Positions 31,901-46,500 of a stretch of DNA of 58,313 nucleotides are shown piece after piece (the first letter of the stretch is position 1; each line of letters opens with the position of its first letter). The notes beneath the pieces were generated by a model that was given only the letters and a program-made list of their open reading frames with translations, was not told the DNA's origin and did not search any database. The position numbers were made by a program, and so were the translations under genes. Source of the DNA: Paramacrobiotus metropolitanus (Eukaryota; Tardigrada; Eutardigrada; Parachela; Macrobiotidae); NCBI RefSeq assembly GCF_019649055.1, contig NW_026570531.1:1-58313 (forward strand). Direction: 5' to 3'.

Positions 31901-34900
31901 CTAGAGAAAACTGAATCTGGAGTTGGTTTTGAGAAAAATCAGTATTTAGGGTCCGAAAAAATTGCATCACAGTTTTTTACCGGCGTAACAGACAAGTGCA
32001 ATTTTCATTTCGTCATGCCGAATTCGAAATCTTTGTAAACAAAATTTCTAGATGTAGAAAGACGCGAGAAAACTGAATCTGGAGTTGGTTTTGAGAAAAA
32101 ACAGTTTTTAAGGTCCGAAAAAATTGCATCAAAGTTTTTTACCGGCGTAACAGACAAGTGCAATTTTCATTTCGTCATGGCGAATTTAAAATCTTTGTAA
32201 ACAAAGTTTCTGGATGTAGAGAAACGCGAGAAAACTGAATCTGGAGTTAGTTTTGAGAAAAAACAGTTTTAAGGTCCGAAAAATTGCATCAAAGTTTTTT
32301 ACCGGCTTAACAGACACGTGCATTTTTCATTTCGTCATGCCACATTCAAAATCTTTGTAAACAAAGTTTCTATATGTAAAAAGACTTGAGAAAACTGAAT
32401 CTGGAGTTAGCTTTAAGAAAAAACAGTTTTTGCGGTCCGAAAAAATTGCATCAAAGTTTTTTACCGGCGTAACAGACACGTGCATTTTTCATTTCGTCAT
32501 GCCGAATTCAAAATCTTTGTAAACAAAGTTTCTGGATGTAGAAAGACGCGAGAAAAATGATTCCGGAGTTGGTTTTGAGAAAAAACAGTTTTTAAGGTCC
32601 GAAAAAATTGCATCAAAGTTTTTTACCGGCTTAACAGACACGTGCATTTTTCATTTCGTCATGCCGAATTCAAAATCTTTGTAAACAAAGTTTCTAGATG
32701 TAGAAAGACGCGAGAAAACTGAATCTGGAGTTAGTTTAAAGAAAAACAGTTTTAAGGTCCGGAAAAATTGCATCAAAGTTTTTTACCGGCGTAACAGGTA
32801 CGTGCATTTTCATTTCGTCATGCCGAATTCAAAATCTTTGTAAACAAAGTTTCTAGATGTAGAAAGACGCGAGAAAACTGAATCTGGAGTTAGTTTTAAG
32901 AAAAACAGTTTTTAAGGTCCGAAAAAATTGCATCAAAGTTTTTTACCGGCGTAACAGTCAAGTGCAATTTTCATTTCGTCATGCCGAATTCAAAATCTTT
33001 GTAAACAAAGTTTCTAGATGTAGAAAGACGCGAGAAAACTGAATCTGGAGTTGGTTTTGAGAAAAAACAGTTTTTAAGGTCCGAAAAAATTGCATCAAAG
33101 TTTTTTACCGGCGTAACAGACACGTGCATTTTTCATTTCGCCATGCCGAATTCAAAATCCTTGTTAACAAAGTTTCTGGATGTAGAAAGACGCGAGAAAA
33201 CTGAATCTGGAGTTGGTTTTGAGAAAAAACAGTTTTTAAGGTCCGAAAAATTGCATCAAAGTTTTTTACCGGCGTAACAGACAAGTGCATTTTTCATTTC
33301 GTCATGCCGAATTCAAAATCTTTGTAAACAAAGTTTCTGGATGTAGAAAGACTTGAGAAAACTGAATCTGGAGTTGGTTTTGAGAAAAACAGTTTTGAGG
33401 TCCGAAAAAATTGCATCAAAGTTTTTACCGGCGTAACAGACACGTGCATTTTTCATTTCGTCATGCCGAATTCAAAATCTTTGTAAACAAAGTTTCTGGA
33501 TGTAGAAAGACGCGAGAAAACTGAATCTGGAGTTGGTTTTAAGAAAAAACAGTTTTTAAGGTCCGAAAAATTGCATCAAAATTTTTTACCAGCGTAACAG
33601 ACAAGTGCATTTTCATTTCGTCATGCCGAATTCAAAATCTTTGTAAACAAAGTTTCTGGATGTAGAAAGACTTGAGAAAACTGAATCTGGAGTTAGCTTT
33701 AAGAAAAAACAGTTTTTGCGGTCCGAAAAAATTGCATCAAAGTTTTTTACCGGCGTAACAGTCAAGTGCAATTTTCATTTCGTCATGCCGAATTCAAAAT
33801 CTTTGTAAACAAAGTTTCTAGATGTAGAAAGACGCGAGAAAACTGAATCTGGAGTTGGTTTTGAGAAAAAACAGTTTTTAAGGTCCGAAAAAATTGCATC
33901 AAAGTTTTTTACCGGCTTAACAGACACGTGCATTTTTCATTTCGTCATGCCGAATTCAAAATCTTTGTAAACAAAGTTTCTAGATGTAGAAAGACGCGAG
34001 AAAACTGAATCTGGAGTTGGTTTTGAGAAAAAACAGTTTTAAGGTCCGAAAAATTGCATCAAAGTTTTTTACCGGCGTAACAGACACGTGCATTTTTCAT
34101 TTCGTCATGCCGAATTCAAAATCTTTGTAAACAAAGTTTCTATATGTAAAAAGACTTGAGAAAACTGAATCTGGAGTTAGCTTTAAGAAAAAACAGTTTT
34201 TGCGGTCCGAAAAAATTGCATCAAAGTTTTTTACCGGCGTAACAGTCAAGTGCAAATTTCATTTCGTCATGCCGAATTCAAAATCTTTGTAAACAAAGTT
34301 TCTAGATGCAGAAAGACGCGAGAAAACCGAATCTGGAGTTGGTTTTGAGAAAAAACAGTTTTTAAGGTCCGAAAAAATTGCATCAAAGTTTTTTACCAGC
34401 GTAACAGACAAGTGCAATTTTCATTTCGTCATGCCACATTCAAAATCTTTGTAAACAAAGTTTCTGGATGTAGAAAGACGAGAAAACTGAATCTGGAGTT
34501 AGTTTTGAGAAAAAACAGTTTTTAAGGTCCGGAAAAATTGCATCAAAGTTTTTTACCGGCTAAACAGACACGTGCATTTTCATTTCGTCATGCCGAATTC
34601 AAAATCTTTGTAAACAAAGTTTCTAGATGTAGAAAGACGCGAGAAAACTGAATCTGGAGTTAGTTTTGAGAAAAAACAGTTTTTAAGGTCCGAAAAAATT
34701 GCATCAAAGTTTTTTACCGGCGTAACAGACAAGTGCAATTTTCATTTCGTCATGCCGAATTCAAAATCTTTGTAAACAAAGTTTCTAGATGTAGAAAGAC
34801 GCGAAACAACTGAATCTGGAGTTGGTTTTGAGAATAAGGTCCGAAAAAATTGCATCAAAGTTTTTACCGGCGTAACAGACACGTGCATTTTCATTTCGTC

Positions 34901-37900
34901 ATGCCGAATTCAAAATCTTTGTAAACAAAGTTTCTGGATGTAGAAAGACGCGAGAAAACTGAATCTGGAGTTGGTTTTGAGAAAAAACAGTTTTTAAGGT
35001 CCGAAAAAATTGCATCAAAGTTTTTTACCGGCGTAACAGTCAAGTGCAATTTTCATTTCGTCATGCCGAATTCAAAATCTTTGTAAACAAAGTTTCTATA
35101 TGTAAAAAGACTTGAGAAAACTGAATCTGGAGTTAGCTTTAAGAAAAAACAGTTTTTGCGGTCCGAAAAAATTGCATCAAAGTTTTTTACCGGCGTAACA
35201 GACACGTGCATTTTTCATTTCGTCATGCCGAATTCAAAATCTTTGTAAACAAAGTTTCTAGATGCAGAAAGACGCGAGAAAACCGAATCTAGAGTTGGTT
35301 TTGAGAAAAACTGTTTTTAAGGTCCGAAAAAATTGCATCAAATTTTTTACCGGCGTAACAGTCAAGTGCAATTTTCATTTCGTCATGCCGAATTCAAAAT
35401 CTTTGTAAACAAAGTTTCTGGATGTAGAAAGACGCGAGAAAACTGAATCTGGAGTTGGTTTTGAGAAAAAACAGTTTTAAGGTCCGAAAAAATTGCATCA
35501 AAGTTTTTTACCGGCGTAACAGACAAGTGCATTTTTCATTTCGTCATGCCGAATTCAAAATCTTTGTAAACAAAGTTTCTGGATGTAGAAAGACTTGAGA
35601 AAACTGAATCTGGAGTTGGTTTTAAGAAAAAACAGTTTTAAGGTCCGGAAAAATTGCATCAAAGTTTTTTACCGGCGTAACAGACAAGTGCATTTTCATT
35701 TCGTCATGCCGAATTCAAAATCTTTGTAAACAAAGTTTCTAGATGTAGAAAGACGCGAGAAAACTGAATCTGGAGTTGGTTTTAAGAGAAAAAACAGTTC
35801 TTAAGGTCCGCAAAAATTGCATCAAAATTTTTTACCGGCGTAACAGACAAGTGCAATTTTCATTTCGTCATGCCGAATTCAAAATCTTTGTAAACAAAGT
35901 TTCTAGATGTAGAAAGACGCGAGAAAACTGAATCTGGAGTTGGTTTTGAGAAAAAACAGTTTTTAAGGTCCGAAAAAATTGCATCAAAGTTTTTTAACCG
36001 GCTTAACAGATATGTGCAATTTTCATTTCGTCATGCCGAATTCGAAATCTTTGTAAACAAAATTTCTAGATGTAGAAAGACGCGAGAAAATGCAATCTGG
36101 AGTTGGTTTTGAGAAAAACAGTTTTAAGGTCCGAAAAATTGCATCAAAGTTTTTACCGGCGTAACAGACAAGTGCAATTTTCATTTCGTCATGCCGAATT
36201 CAAAATCTTTGTAAACAAAGTTTCTAGATGTAGAAAGACGCGAGAAAACTGAATCTGGAGTTGGTTTTGAGAAAAAACAGTTTTTAAGGTCCGAAAAAAT
36301 TGCATCAAAGTTTTTTACCGGCGTAACAGACAAGTGCAATTTTCATTTCGTCATGCCGAATTCAAAATCTTTGTAAACAAAGTTTCTGGATGTAGAAAGA
36401 CGCGAGAAAACTGAATCTGGAGTTGGTTTTGAGAAAAAACAGTTTTAAGGTCCGAAAAAATTGCATCAAAGTTTTTTACCGGCGTAACAGACAAGTGCAT
36501 TTTTCATTTCGTCATGCCACATTCAAAATCTTTGTAAACAAAGTTTCTATATGTAAAAAGACTTGAGAAAACTGAATCTGGAGTTGGTTTTGAGAAAAAC
36601 AGTTTTGAGGTCCGAAAAATTGCATCAAAGTTTTTACCGGCGTAACAGACAAGTGCAATTTTCATTTCGTCATGCCGAATTCAAAATCTTTGTAAACAAA
36701 GTTTCTAGATGCAGAAAGACGCGAGAAAACTGAATCTGGAGTTGGTTTTGAGAAAAAACTGTTTTTAAGGTCCGCAAAAATTGCATCAAAGTTTTTTACC
36801 GGCTTAACAGACATGTGCAATTTTCATTTCGTCATGCCGAATTCAAAATCTTTGTAAACAAAGTTTCTGTATGTAGAAAAACCAGAGAAAACTGAATCTG
36901 GAGTTGGTTTTGAGAAAAAACAGTATTTAAGGTCCGAAAAATTGCATCAAAGTTTTTTACCGGCGTAACAGGTACGTGCATTTTCATTTCGTCATGCCGA
37001 ATTCAAAATCTTTGTAAACAAAGTTTCTAGATGTAGAAAGACGCGAGAAAACTGAATCTGGAGTTGGTTTTGAGAAAAAACAGTTTTTAAGGTCCGAAAA
37101 AATTGCATCAAAGTTTTTTACCGGCGTAACAGTCAAGTGCAATTTTCATTTCGTCATGCCGAATTCAAAATCTTTGTAAACAAAGTTTCTAGATGTAGAA
37201 AGACGCGAGAAAACTGAATCTGGAGTTGGTTTTGAGAATAAGGTCCGCAAAAATTGCATCAAAGTTTTTTACCGGCTTAACAGACATGTGCAATTTTCAT
37301 TTCGTCATGCCGTATTCAAAATCTTTGTAAACAAAGTTTCTAGATGTAGAAAGACGCGAGAAAACTGAATCTGGAGTTGGTTTTGAGAAAAAACAGTTTT
37401 AAGGTCCGAAAAATTGCATCAAAGTTTTTTACCAGCGTAACAGACAAGTGCAATTTTCATTTCGTCATGCCACATTCAAAATCTTTGTAAACAAAGTTTC
37501 TGGATGTAGAAAGACTTGAGAAAACTGAATCTGGAGTTGGTTTTGAGAAAAAACAGTTTTTGAGGTCCGAAAAATTGCATCAAAGTTTTTTACCGGCGTA
37601 ACAGACAAGTGCATTTTCATTTCGTCATGCCGAATTCAAAATCTTTGTAAACAAAGTTTCTAGATGTAGAAAGACGCGAGAAAACTGAATCTGGAGTTGG
37701 TTTTGAGAAAAACAGTTTTAAGGTCCGAAAAAATTGCATCAAAGTTTTTTACCGGCGTAACAGACAAGTGCAATTTTCATTTCGTCATGCCGAATTCAAA
37801 ATCTTTGTAAACAAAGTTTCTAGATGTAGAAAGACGCGAGAAAACTGAATCTGGAGTTGGTTTTGAGAAAAAACAGTTTTACGGTCCGAAAAAATTGCAT

Positions 37901-40900
37901 CAAAGTTTTTTACCGGCGTAACAGACAAGTGCAATTTTCATTTCGTGATGCCGAATTCAAAATCTTTGTAAACAAAGTTTCTGGATGTAGAAAGACGAGA
38001 AAACTGAACCTGGAGTTGGTTTTGAGAAAAAACAGTTTTTAGGTCCGAAAAATTGCATCAAAGTTTTTTACCGGCGTAACAGACAAGTGCATTTTTCATT
38101 TCGTCATGCCGAATTCGAAACATTTGTAAACAAAATTTCTAGATGTAGAAAGACGCGAGAAAATTGAATCTGGAGTTGGTTTTGAGAAAAAACAGTTTTA
38201 AGGTCCGAAAAAATTGCATCAAAGTTTTTTACCGGCGTAACAGACAAGTGCAATTTTCATTTCGTCATGCCGAATTCAAAATCTTTGTAAACAAAGTTTC
38301 TGGATGTAGAAAGACGCGAGAAAACTGAATCTGGAGTTGGTTTTGAGAAAAAACAGTTTTTAAGGTCCGAAAAAATTGCATCAAAGTTTTTTACCGGCGT
38401 AACAGACAAGTGCAATTTTCATTTCGTCATGCCGAATTCAAAATCTTTGTAAACAAAGTTTCCAGATGTAGAAAGACGCCAGAAAACTCAACCTGGAGTC
38501 TGTTTTGAGAAAAAACAGTTTTTAAGGTCCGAAAAAATTGCATCAAAGTTTTTTACCGGCGTAACAGACAAGTGCATTTTTCATTTCGTCATGCCGAATT
38601 CAAAATCTTTGTAAACAAAGTTTCTAGATGCAGAAAGACGCGAGAAAACCGAATCTGGAGTTGGTTTTAAGAAAAAAACAGTTTTAAGGTCCGAAAAAAT
38701 TGCATCAAAGTTTTTTACCGGCGTAACAGACACGTGCATTTTTCATTTCGTCATGCCGAATTCAAAATCTTTGTAAACAAAGTTTCTAGACGTAGAAAGA
38801 CGCGAGAAAACTGAATCTGGAGTTAGTTTTAAGAAAAAACAGTTTTTAAGGTCCGAAAAAATTGCATCAACGTTTTTTACCGGCGTAACAGACAAGTGCA
38901 ATTTTTCATTTCGTCATGCCGAATTCAAAATCTTTGTAAACAAAGTTTCTGGATGTAGAAAGACGCGAGAAAACTGAATCTGGAGTTGGTTTTGAGAAAA
39001 ACAGTTTTGAGGTCCGAAAAATTGCATCAAAGTTTTTACCGGCGTAACAGTCAAGTGCAAATTTCATTTCGTCATGCCGAATTCAAAATCTTTGTAAACA
39101 AAGTTTCTAGATGCAGAAAGACGCGAGAAAACCGAATCTGGAGTTAGTTTTAAGAAAAAACAGTTCTTAAGCTCCGAGAAAATTGCATCAAAGTTTTTTA
39201 CCGGCGTAACAGACAAGTGCATTTTTCATTTCGTCATGCCACATTCAAAATCTTTGTAAACAAAGTTTCTAGATGCAGAAAGACGCGAGAAAACCGAATC
39301 TAGAGTTGGTTTTGAGAAAAAACTGTTTTTAAGGTCCGAAAAAATTGCATCAAAGTTTTTTACCGGCGTAACAGTCAAGTGCAAATTTCATTTCGTCATG
39401 CCGAATTCAAAATCTTTGTAAACAAAGTTTCTAGATGTAGAAAGACGCGAGAAAACTGAATCTGGAGTTAGTTTAAGAAAAAACAGTTTTTAAGGTCCGA
39501 AAAATTGCATCAAAGTTTTTTACCGGCGTAACAGACAAGTGCAATTTTCATTTCGTCATGCCGAATTCAAAATCTTTGTAAACAAAGTTTCTAGATGTAG
39601 AAAGACGGGAGAAAACTGAATCTGGAGCTGGTTTTGAGAATAAGGTCCGAAAAATTGCATCAAAGTTTTTACCGGCGTAACAGACACGTGCATTTTCATT
39701 TCGTCATGCCGAATTCAAAATCTTTGTAAACAAAGTTTCTGGATGTAGAAAGACGCGAGAAAACTGAATCTGGAGTTAGTTTTAAGAAAAACAGTTTTAA
39801 GGTCCGAAAAATTGCATCAAAGTTTTTTACCGGCGTAACAGACAAGTGCATTTTTCATTTCGTCATGCCGAATTCAAAATCTTTGTAAACAAAGTTTCTG
39901 GATGTAGAAAGACTTGAGAAAACTGAATCTGGAGTTAGTTTTAAGAAAAACAGTTTTGAGGTCCGGGAAAATTGCATCAAAGTTTTTTACCGGCGTAACA
40001 GACACGTGCATTTTTCATTTCGTCATGCCGAATTCAAAATCTTTGTAAACAAATTTCTAGACGTAGAAAGACGCGAGAAAACTGAATCTGGAGTTAGTTT
40101 TAAGAAAAAACAGTTCTTAAGCTCCGAGAAAATTGCATCAAAGTTTTTTACCGGCTAAACAGACACGTGCATTTTTCATTTCGTCATGCCACATTCAAAA
40201 TCTTTGTAAACAAAGTTTCTAGATGCAGAAAGACGCGAGAAAACCGAATCTAGAGTTGGTTTTGAGAAAAAACAGTTTTAAGGTCCGAAAAAATTGCATC
40301 AAAGTTTTTTACCGGCGTAACAGGTACAAGTGCAATTTTCATTTCGTCATGCCGAATTCAAAATCTTTGTAAACAAAGTTTCTAGATGTAGAAAGACGCG
40401 AGAAAACTGAATCTGGAGTTAGTTTTGAAAAACAGTTTTTTTAAGGTCCGAAAAAATTGCATCAAAGTTTTTTACTGGCGTAACAGACAAGTGCAATTTT
40501 CATTTCGTCATGCCGAATTAAAAATCTTTGTAAACAAAGTTTCTAGATGTAGAAAGACGCGAAACAACTGAATCTGGAGTTGGTTTTAAGAAAAAACAGT
40601 ATTTAAGGTCCGAAAAATTGCATCAAAGTTTTTTACCGGCGTAACAGACAAGTGCATTTTTCATTTCGTCATGCCGAATTCAAAATCTTTGTAAACAAAG
40701 TTTCTGGATGTAGAAAGACGCGAGAAAACTGAATCTGGAGTTGGTTTTGAGAAAAAACAGCTTTTAAGGTCCGAAAAATTGCATCAAAGTTTTTTACCGG
40801 CGTAACAGACAAGTGCAATTTTCATTTCGTCATGCCGAATTCAAAATCTTTGTAAACAAAGTTTCTGGATGTAGAAAGACTTGAGAAAACTGAATCTGGA

Positions 40901-43500
40901 GTTGGTTTTAAGAAAAACAGTTTTTAAGGTCCGGAAAAATTGCATCAAAGTTTTTACCGGCGTAACAGACAAGTGCATTTTTCATTTCGTCATGCCGAAT
41001 TCAAAATCTTTGTAAACAAAGTTTCTAGATGTAGAAAGACGCGAGAAAACTGAATCTGGAGTTAGTTTTGAGAAAAAACATTTTTAAGGTCCGAAAAATT
41101 GCATCAAAGTTTTTTACCGGCTTAACAGACACGTGCATTTTTCATTTCGTCATGCCGAATTCAAAATCTTTGTAAACAAAGTTTCTAGATGTAGAAAGAC
41201 GCGAGAAAACTGAATCTGGAGTTAGTTTTAAGAAAAAACAGTTTTAAGGTCCGAAAAAATTGCATCAAAGTTTTTTACCGGCGTAACAGTCAAGTGCAAT
41301 TTTCATTTCGTCATGCCGAATTCAAAATCTTTGTAAACAAAGTTTCTAGATGCAGAAAGACGCGAGAAAACCGAATCTGGAGTTGGTTTTGAGAAAAACA
41401 GTTTTGAGGTCCGGAAAAATTGCATCAAAGTTTTTACCGGCGTAACAGACACGTGCATTTTCATTTCGTCATGCCGAATTCAAAATCTTTGTAAACAAAG
41501 TTTCTGGATGTAGAAAAGACGCGAGAAAACTGAATCTGGAGTTAGTTTTAAGAAAAAACAGTTTTAAGGTCCGAGAAAATTGCATCAAAGTTTTTTACCG
41601 GCGTAACAGACAAGTGCATTTTTCATTTCGTCATGCCTCATTCAAAATCTTTGTAAACAAAGTTTCTGGATGTAGAAAGACGCGAGAAAACTGAATCTGG
41701 AGTTGGTTTTGAGAAAAAACAGTTTTTAAGGTCCGGAAAAATTGCATCAAAGTTTTTTACCGGCGTAACAGACACGTGCATTTTCATTTCGTCATGCCGA
41801 ATTCAAAATCTTTGTAAACAAAGTTTCTAGATGTAGAAAGACGCGAGAAAACTGAATCTGGAGTTGGTTTTAAGAAAAACAGTTTTAAGGTCCGAAAAAA
41901 TTGCATCAAAGTTTTTTACCGGCGTAACAGACAAGTGCATTTTTCATTTCGTCATGCCACAATTCAAAATCTTTGTAAACAAAGTTTCTGGATGTAGAAA
42001 GACTTGAGAAAACTGAATCTGGAGTTGGTTTTAAGAAAAACAGTTTTTAAGGTCCGAAAAATTGCATCAAAGTTTTTTACCGGCGTAACAGACAAGTGCA
42101 TTTTCATTTCGTCATGCCGAATTCAAAATCTTTGTAAACAAAGTTTCTAGATGTAGAAAGACGCGAGAAAACTGAATCTGGAGTTAGTTTTGAGAAAAAA
42201 CAGTTTTAAGGTCCGAAAAATTGCATCAAAGTTTTTTACCGGCGTAACAGACAAGTGCATTTTTCATTTCGTCATGCCGAATTCAAAATCTTTGTAAACA
42301 AAGTTTCTGGATGTAGAAAGACGCGAGAAAACTGAATCTGGAGTTAGTTTTAAGAAAAAACAGTTTTTAAGGGTCCGGAAAAATTGCATCAAAGTTTTTT
42401 ACCGGCGTAACAGATACGTGCATTTTTCATTTCGTCATGCCGAATTCAAAATCTTTGTAAACAAAGTTTCTAGATGTAGAAAGACGCGAGAAAACTGAAT
42501 CTGGAGTTAGTTTTGAGAAAAAACAGTTTTAAGGTCCGAAAAATTGCATCAAAGTTTTTTACCGGCGTAAAAGTCAAGTGCAATTTTCATTTCGTCATGC
42601 CGAATTCAAAATCTTTGTAAACAAAGTTTCTAGATGTAGAAAGACGCGGAGAAAACTGAATCTGGAGTTGGTTTTGAGAATAAGGTCCGAAAAATTGCAT
42701 CAAAGTTTTTTACCGGCGTAACAGACACGTGCATTTTTCATTTCGTCATGCCGAATTCAAAATCTTTGTAAACAAAGTTTCTGGATGTAGAAAGACGCGA
42801 GAAAACTGAATCTGGAGTTAGTTTTAGAAAAAACAGTTTTTTAAGTCCGAAAAAATTGCATCAAAATTTTTTTAAGGCGTAACAGTCAAGTGCATTTTTC
42901 ATTTCGTCATGCCACATTCAAAATCTTTGTAAACAAAGTTTGCTGGATGTAGAAAGACTTGAGAAAACTGAATCTGGAGTTGGTTTTAAGAAAAACAGTT
43001 TTGAGGTCCGAAAATTGCATCAAAGTTTTTTACCGGCGTAACAGACAAGTGCAATTTTCATTTCGTCATGCCGAATTCAAAATCTTTGTAAACAAAGTTT
43101 CTAGATGTAGAAAGACGCGAGAAAACTGAATCTGGAGTTAGTTTTAAGAAAAAACAGTTTTTAAGGTCCGAAAAAATTGCATCAAAGTTTTTTACCGGCG
43201 TAACAGTCAAGTGCAATTTTCATTTCGTCATGCCGAATTCAAAATCTTTGTAAACAAAGTTTCTGGATGTAGAAAGACGCGAGAAAACTGAATCTGGAGT
43301 TAGTTTTAAGAAAAAACAGTTTTTGAGGTCCGGGAAAATTGCATCAAAGTTTTTTACCGGCGTAACAGATACGTGCATTTTTCATTTCGTCATGCCGAAT
43401 TCAAAATCTTTGTAAACAAAGTTTCTAGATGTAGAAAGACGCGAGAAAACTGAATCTGGAGTTAGTTTTAAGAAAAAACAGCTTTAAAGGTCCGAAAAAA
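25981..43500. repeat. Satellite zone 2: mixed, less ordered monomers
   Basis: Monomers here mostly read GAGTTGGTTTTGAG with CAAGTGCAATTTTCATTTCG, and variant types follow each other without an obvious long order. A local variant (GTTAGCTTTAAG plus TTTTTGCGGTCC, usually after CTATATGTAAAAAG) appears near 28.9, 31.46, 32.43, 33.72, 34.2 and 35.16 kb and nowhere else. Single changes such as ATGCAGAAAGACGCGAGAAAACCG are also confined to this zone. Boundaries were set by eye. Confidence 0.5.
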
Positions 43501-46500
43501 TTGCATCAAAATTTTTTACAGCGTAACAGACAAGTGCATTTTTCATTTCGTCATGCCGCATTCAAAATCTTTGTAAACAAAGTTTCTGGATGTAGAAAGA
43601 CGCGAGAAAACTGAATTTGGAGTTAGTTTTAAGAAAAAACATTTTTAAGGTCCGAAAAATTGCATCAAAGTTTTTTACCGGCGTAACAGACAAGTGCAAT
43701 TTTCATTTCGTCATGCCGAATTCAAAATCTTTGTAAACAAAGTTTCTAGATGTAGAAAGACGCGAGAAAACTGAATCTGGAGTTAGTTTTGAGAAAAAAC
43801 AGTTTTTAAGGTCCGAAAAAATTGCATCAACGTTTTTTACCGGCGTAAAAGTCAAGTGCAACTTTCATTTCGTCATGCCGAATTCAAAATCTTTGTAAAC
43901 AAAGTTTCTAGATGTAGAAAGACGGGAGAAAACTGAATCTGGAGCTGGTTTTGAGAATAAGGTCCGAAAAAATTGCATCAAAGTTTTCTACCGGCGTAAC
44001 AGACACGTGCATTTTTCATTTCGTCATGCCGAATTCAAAATCTTTGTAAACAAAGTTTCTGGATGTAGAAAGACGCGAGAAAACTGAATCTGGAGTTAGT
44101 TTTAAAAAAAACAGCTTTTAAGGTCCGAAAAAATTGCATCAAAATTTTTTACAGCGTAACAGACAAGTGCATTTTTCATTTCGTCATGCCACATTCAAAA
44201 TCTTTGTAAACAAAGTTGCTGGATGTAGAAAGACGCGAGAAAACTGAATCTGGAGTTAGTTTTAAGAAAAAACAGTTTTGAGGTCCGGAAAAATTGCATC
44301 AAAGTTTTTACCGGCGTAACAGACAAGTGCATTTTTCATTTCGTCATGCCGAATTCAAAATCTTTGTAAACAAAGTTTCTAGATGTAGAAAGACGCGAGA
44401 AAACTGAATTTGGAGTTAGTTTTAAGAAAAACAGTTTTTAAGGTCCGAAAAATTGCATCAAAGTTTTTACCGGCGTAACAGACACGTGCATTTTTCATTT
44501 CGTCATGCCGAATTCAAAATCTTTGTAAACAAAGTTTCTGGATGTAGAAAGACGCGAGAAAACTGAATCTGGAGTTAGTTTTAAGAAAAAACATTTTTGA
44601 GGTCCGAAAAATTGCATCAAAGTTTTTACCGGCGTAACAGACAAGTGCATTTTCATTTCGTCATGCCGAATTCAAAATCTTTGTAAACAAAGTTTCTAGA
44701 TGTAGAAAGACGCGAGAAAACTGAATCTGGAGTTAGTTTTAAGAAAAAACAGTTTTAAAGGTCCGAAAAAATTGCATCAAAATTTTTTACAGCGTAACAG
44801 ACAAGTGCATTTTTCATTTCGTCATGCCACATTCAAAATCTTTGTAAACAAAGTTGCTGGATGTAGAAAGACGCGAGAAAACTGAATTTGGAGTTAGTTT
44901 TAAGAAAAAACATTTTTTGAGGTCCGGGAAAATTGCATCAAAGTTTTTTACCGGCGTAACAGGTACGTGCATTTTTCATTTCGTCATGCCGAATTCAAAA
45001 TCTTTGTTAACAAAGTTTCTAGATGTAGAAAGACGCGAGAAAACTGAATTTGGAGTTAGTTTTGAGAAAAAACATTTTTAAGGTCCGAAAAAATTGCATC
45101 AACGTTTTTTACCGGCGTAAAAGTCAAGTGCAACTTTCATTTCGTCATGCCGAATTCAAAATCTTTGTAAACAAAGTTTCTAGATGTAGAAAGACGGGAG
45201 AAAACTAAATCTGGAGCTGGTTTTGAGAATAAGGTCCGAAAAAATTGCATCAAAGTTTTTTACCGGCGTAACAGACAAGTGCATTTTCATTTCGTCATGC
45301 CGAATTCAAAATCTTTGTAAACAAAGTTTCTGGATGTAGAAAGACGCGAGAAAACTGAATCTGGAGTTAGTTTTGAGAAAAAACAGTTTTAAGGTCCGAA
45401 AAATTGCATCAAAGTTTTTTACCAGCGTAACAGACAAGTGCATTTTCATTTCGTCATGCCACATTCAAAATCTTTGTAAACAAAGTTTCTGGATGTAGAA
45501 AGACGCGAGAAAACTGAATTTGGAGTTAGTTTTAAGAAAAAACATTTTTTGAGGTCCGGGAAAATTGCATCAAAGTTTTTTACCGGCGTAACAGGTACGT
45601 GCATTTTTCATTTCGTCATGCCGAATACAAAATCTTTGTTAACAAAGTTTCTAGATGTAGAAAGACGCGAGAGAACTGAATCTGGAGTTAGTTTTGAGAA
45701 AAAACAGTTTTTAAGGTCCGAAAAATTGCATCAACGTTTTTTACCGGCGTAACAGACAAGTGCAATTTTCATTTCGTCATGCCGAATTCAAAATCTTTGT
45801 AAACAAAGTTTCTAGATGTAGAAAGACGGAGAAAACTGAATCTGGAGTTGGTTTTGAGAATAAGGTCCGAAAAAATTGCATCAAAGTTTTTACCGGCGTA
45901 ACAGACACGTGCATTTTTCATTTCGTCATGCCGAATTCAAAATCTTTGTAAACAAAGTTTCTGGATGTAGAAAGACGCGAGAAAACTGAATCTGGAGTTA
46001 GTTTTGAGAAAAAACAGCTTTTAAGGTCCGAAAAATTGCATCAAAATTTTTTACCAGCGTAACAGACAAGTGCATTTTTCATTTCGTCATGCCACATTCA
46101 AAATCTTTGTAAACAAAGTTTGCTGGATGTAGAAAGACTTGAGAAAACTGAATCTGGAGTTAGTTTTAAGAAAAACAGTTTTGAGGTCCGGAAAATTGCA
46201 TCAAAGTTTTTTACCGGCGTAACAGACACGTGCATTTTTCATTTCGTCATGCCGAATTCAAAATCTTTGTTAAACAAAGTTTCTAGATGTAGAAAGACGC
46301 GAGAAAACTGAATCTGGAGTTAGTTTTAAGAAAAAACAGTTTTTAAGGTCCGAAAAATTGCATCAAAGTTTTTACCGGCGTAACAGACAAGTGCATTTTT
46401 CATTTCGTCATGCCGGATTCAAAATCTTTGTAAACAAAGTTTCTGGATGTAGAAAGACGCGAGAAAACTGAATCTGAGTTAGTTTTAAGAAAACATTTTT

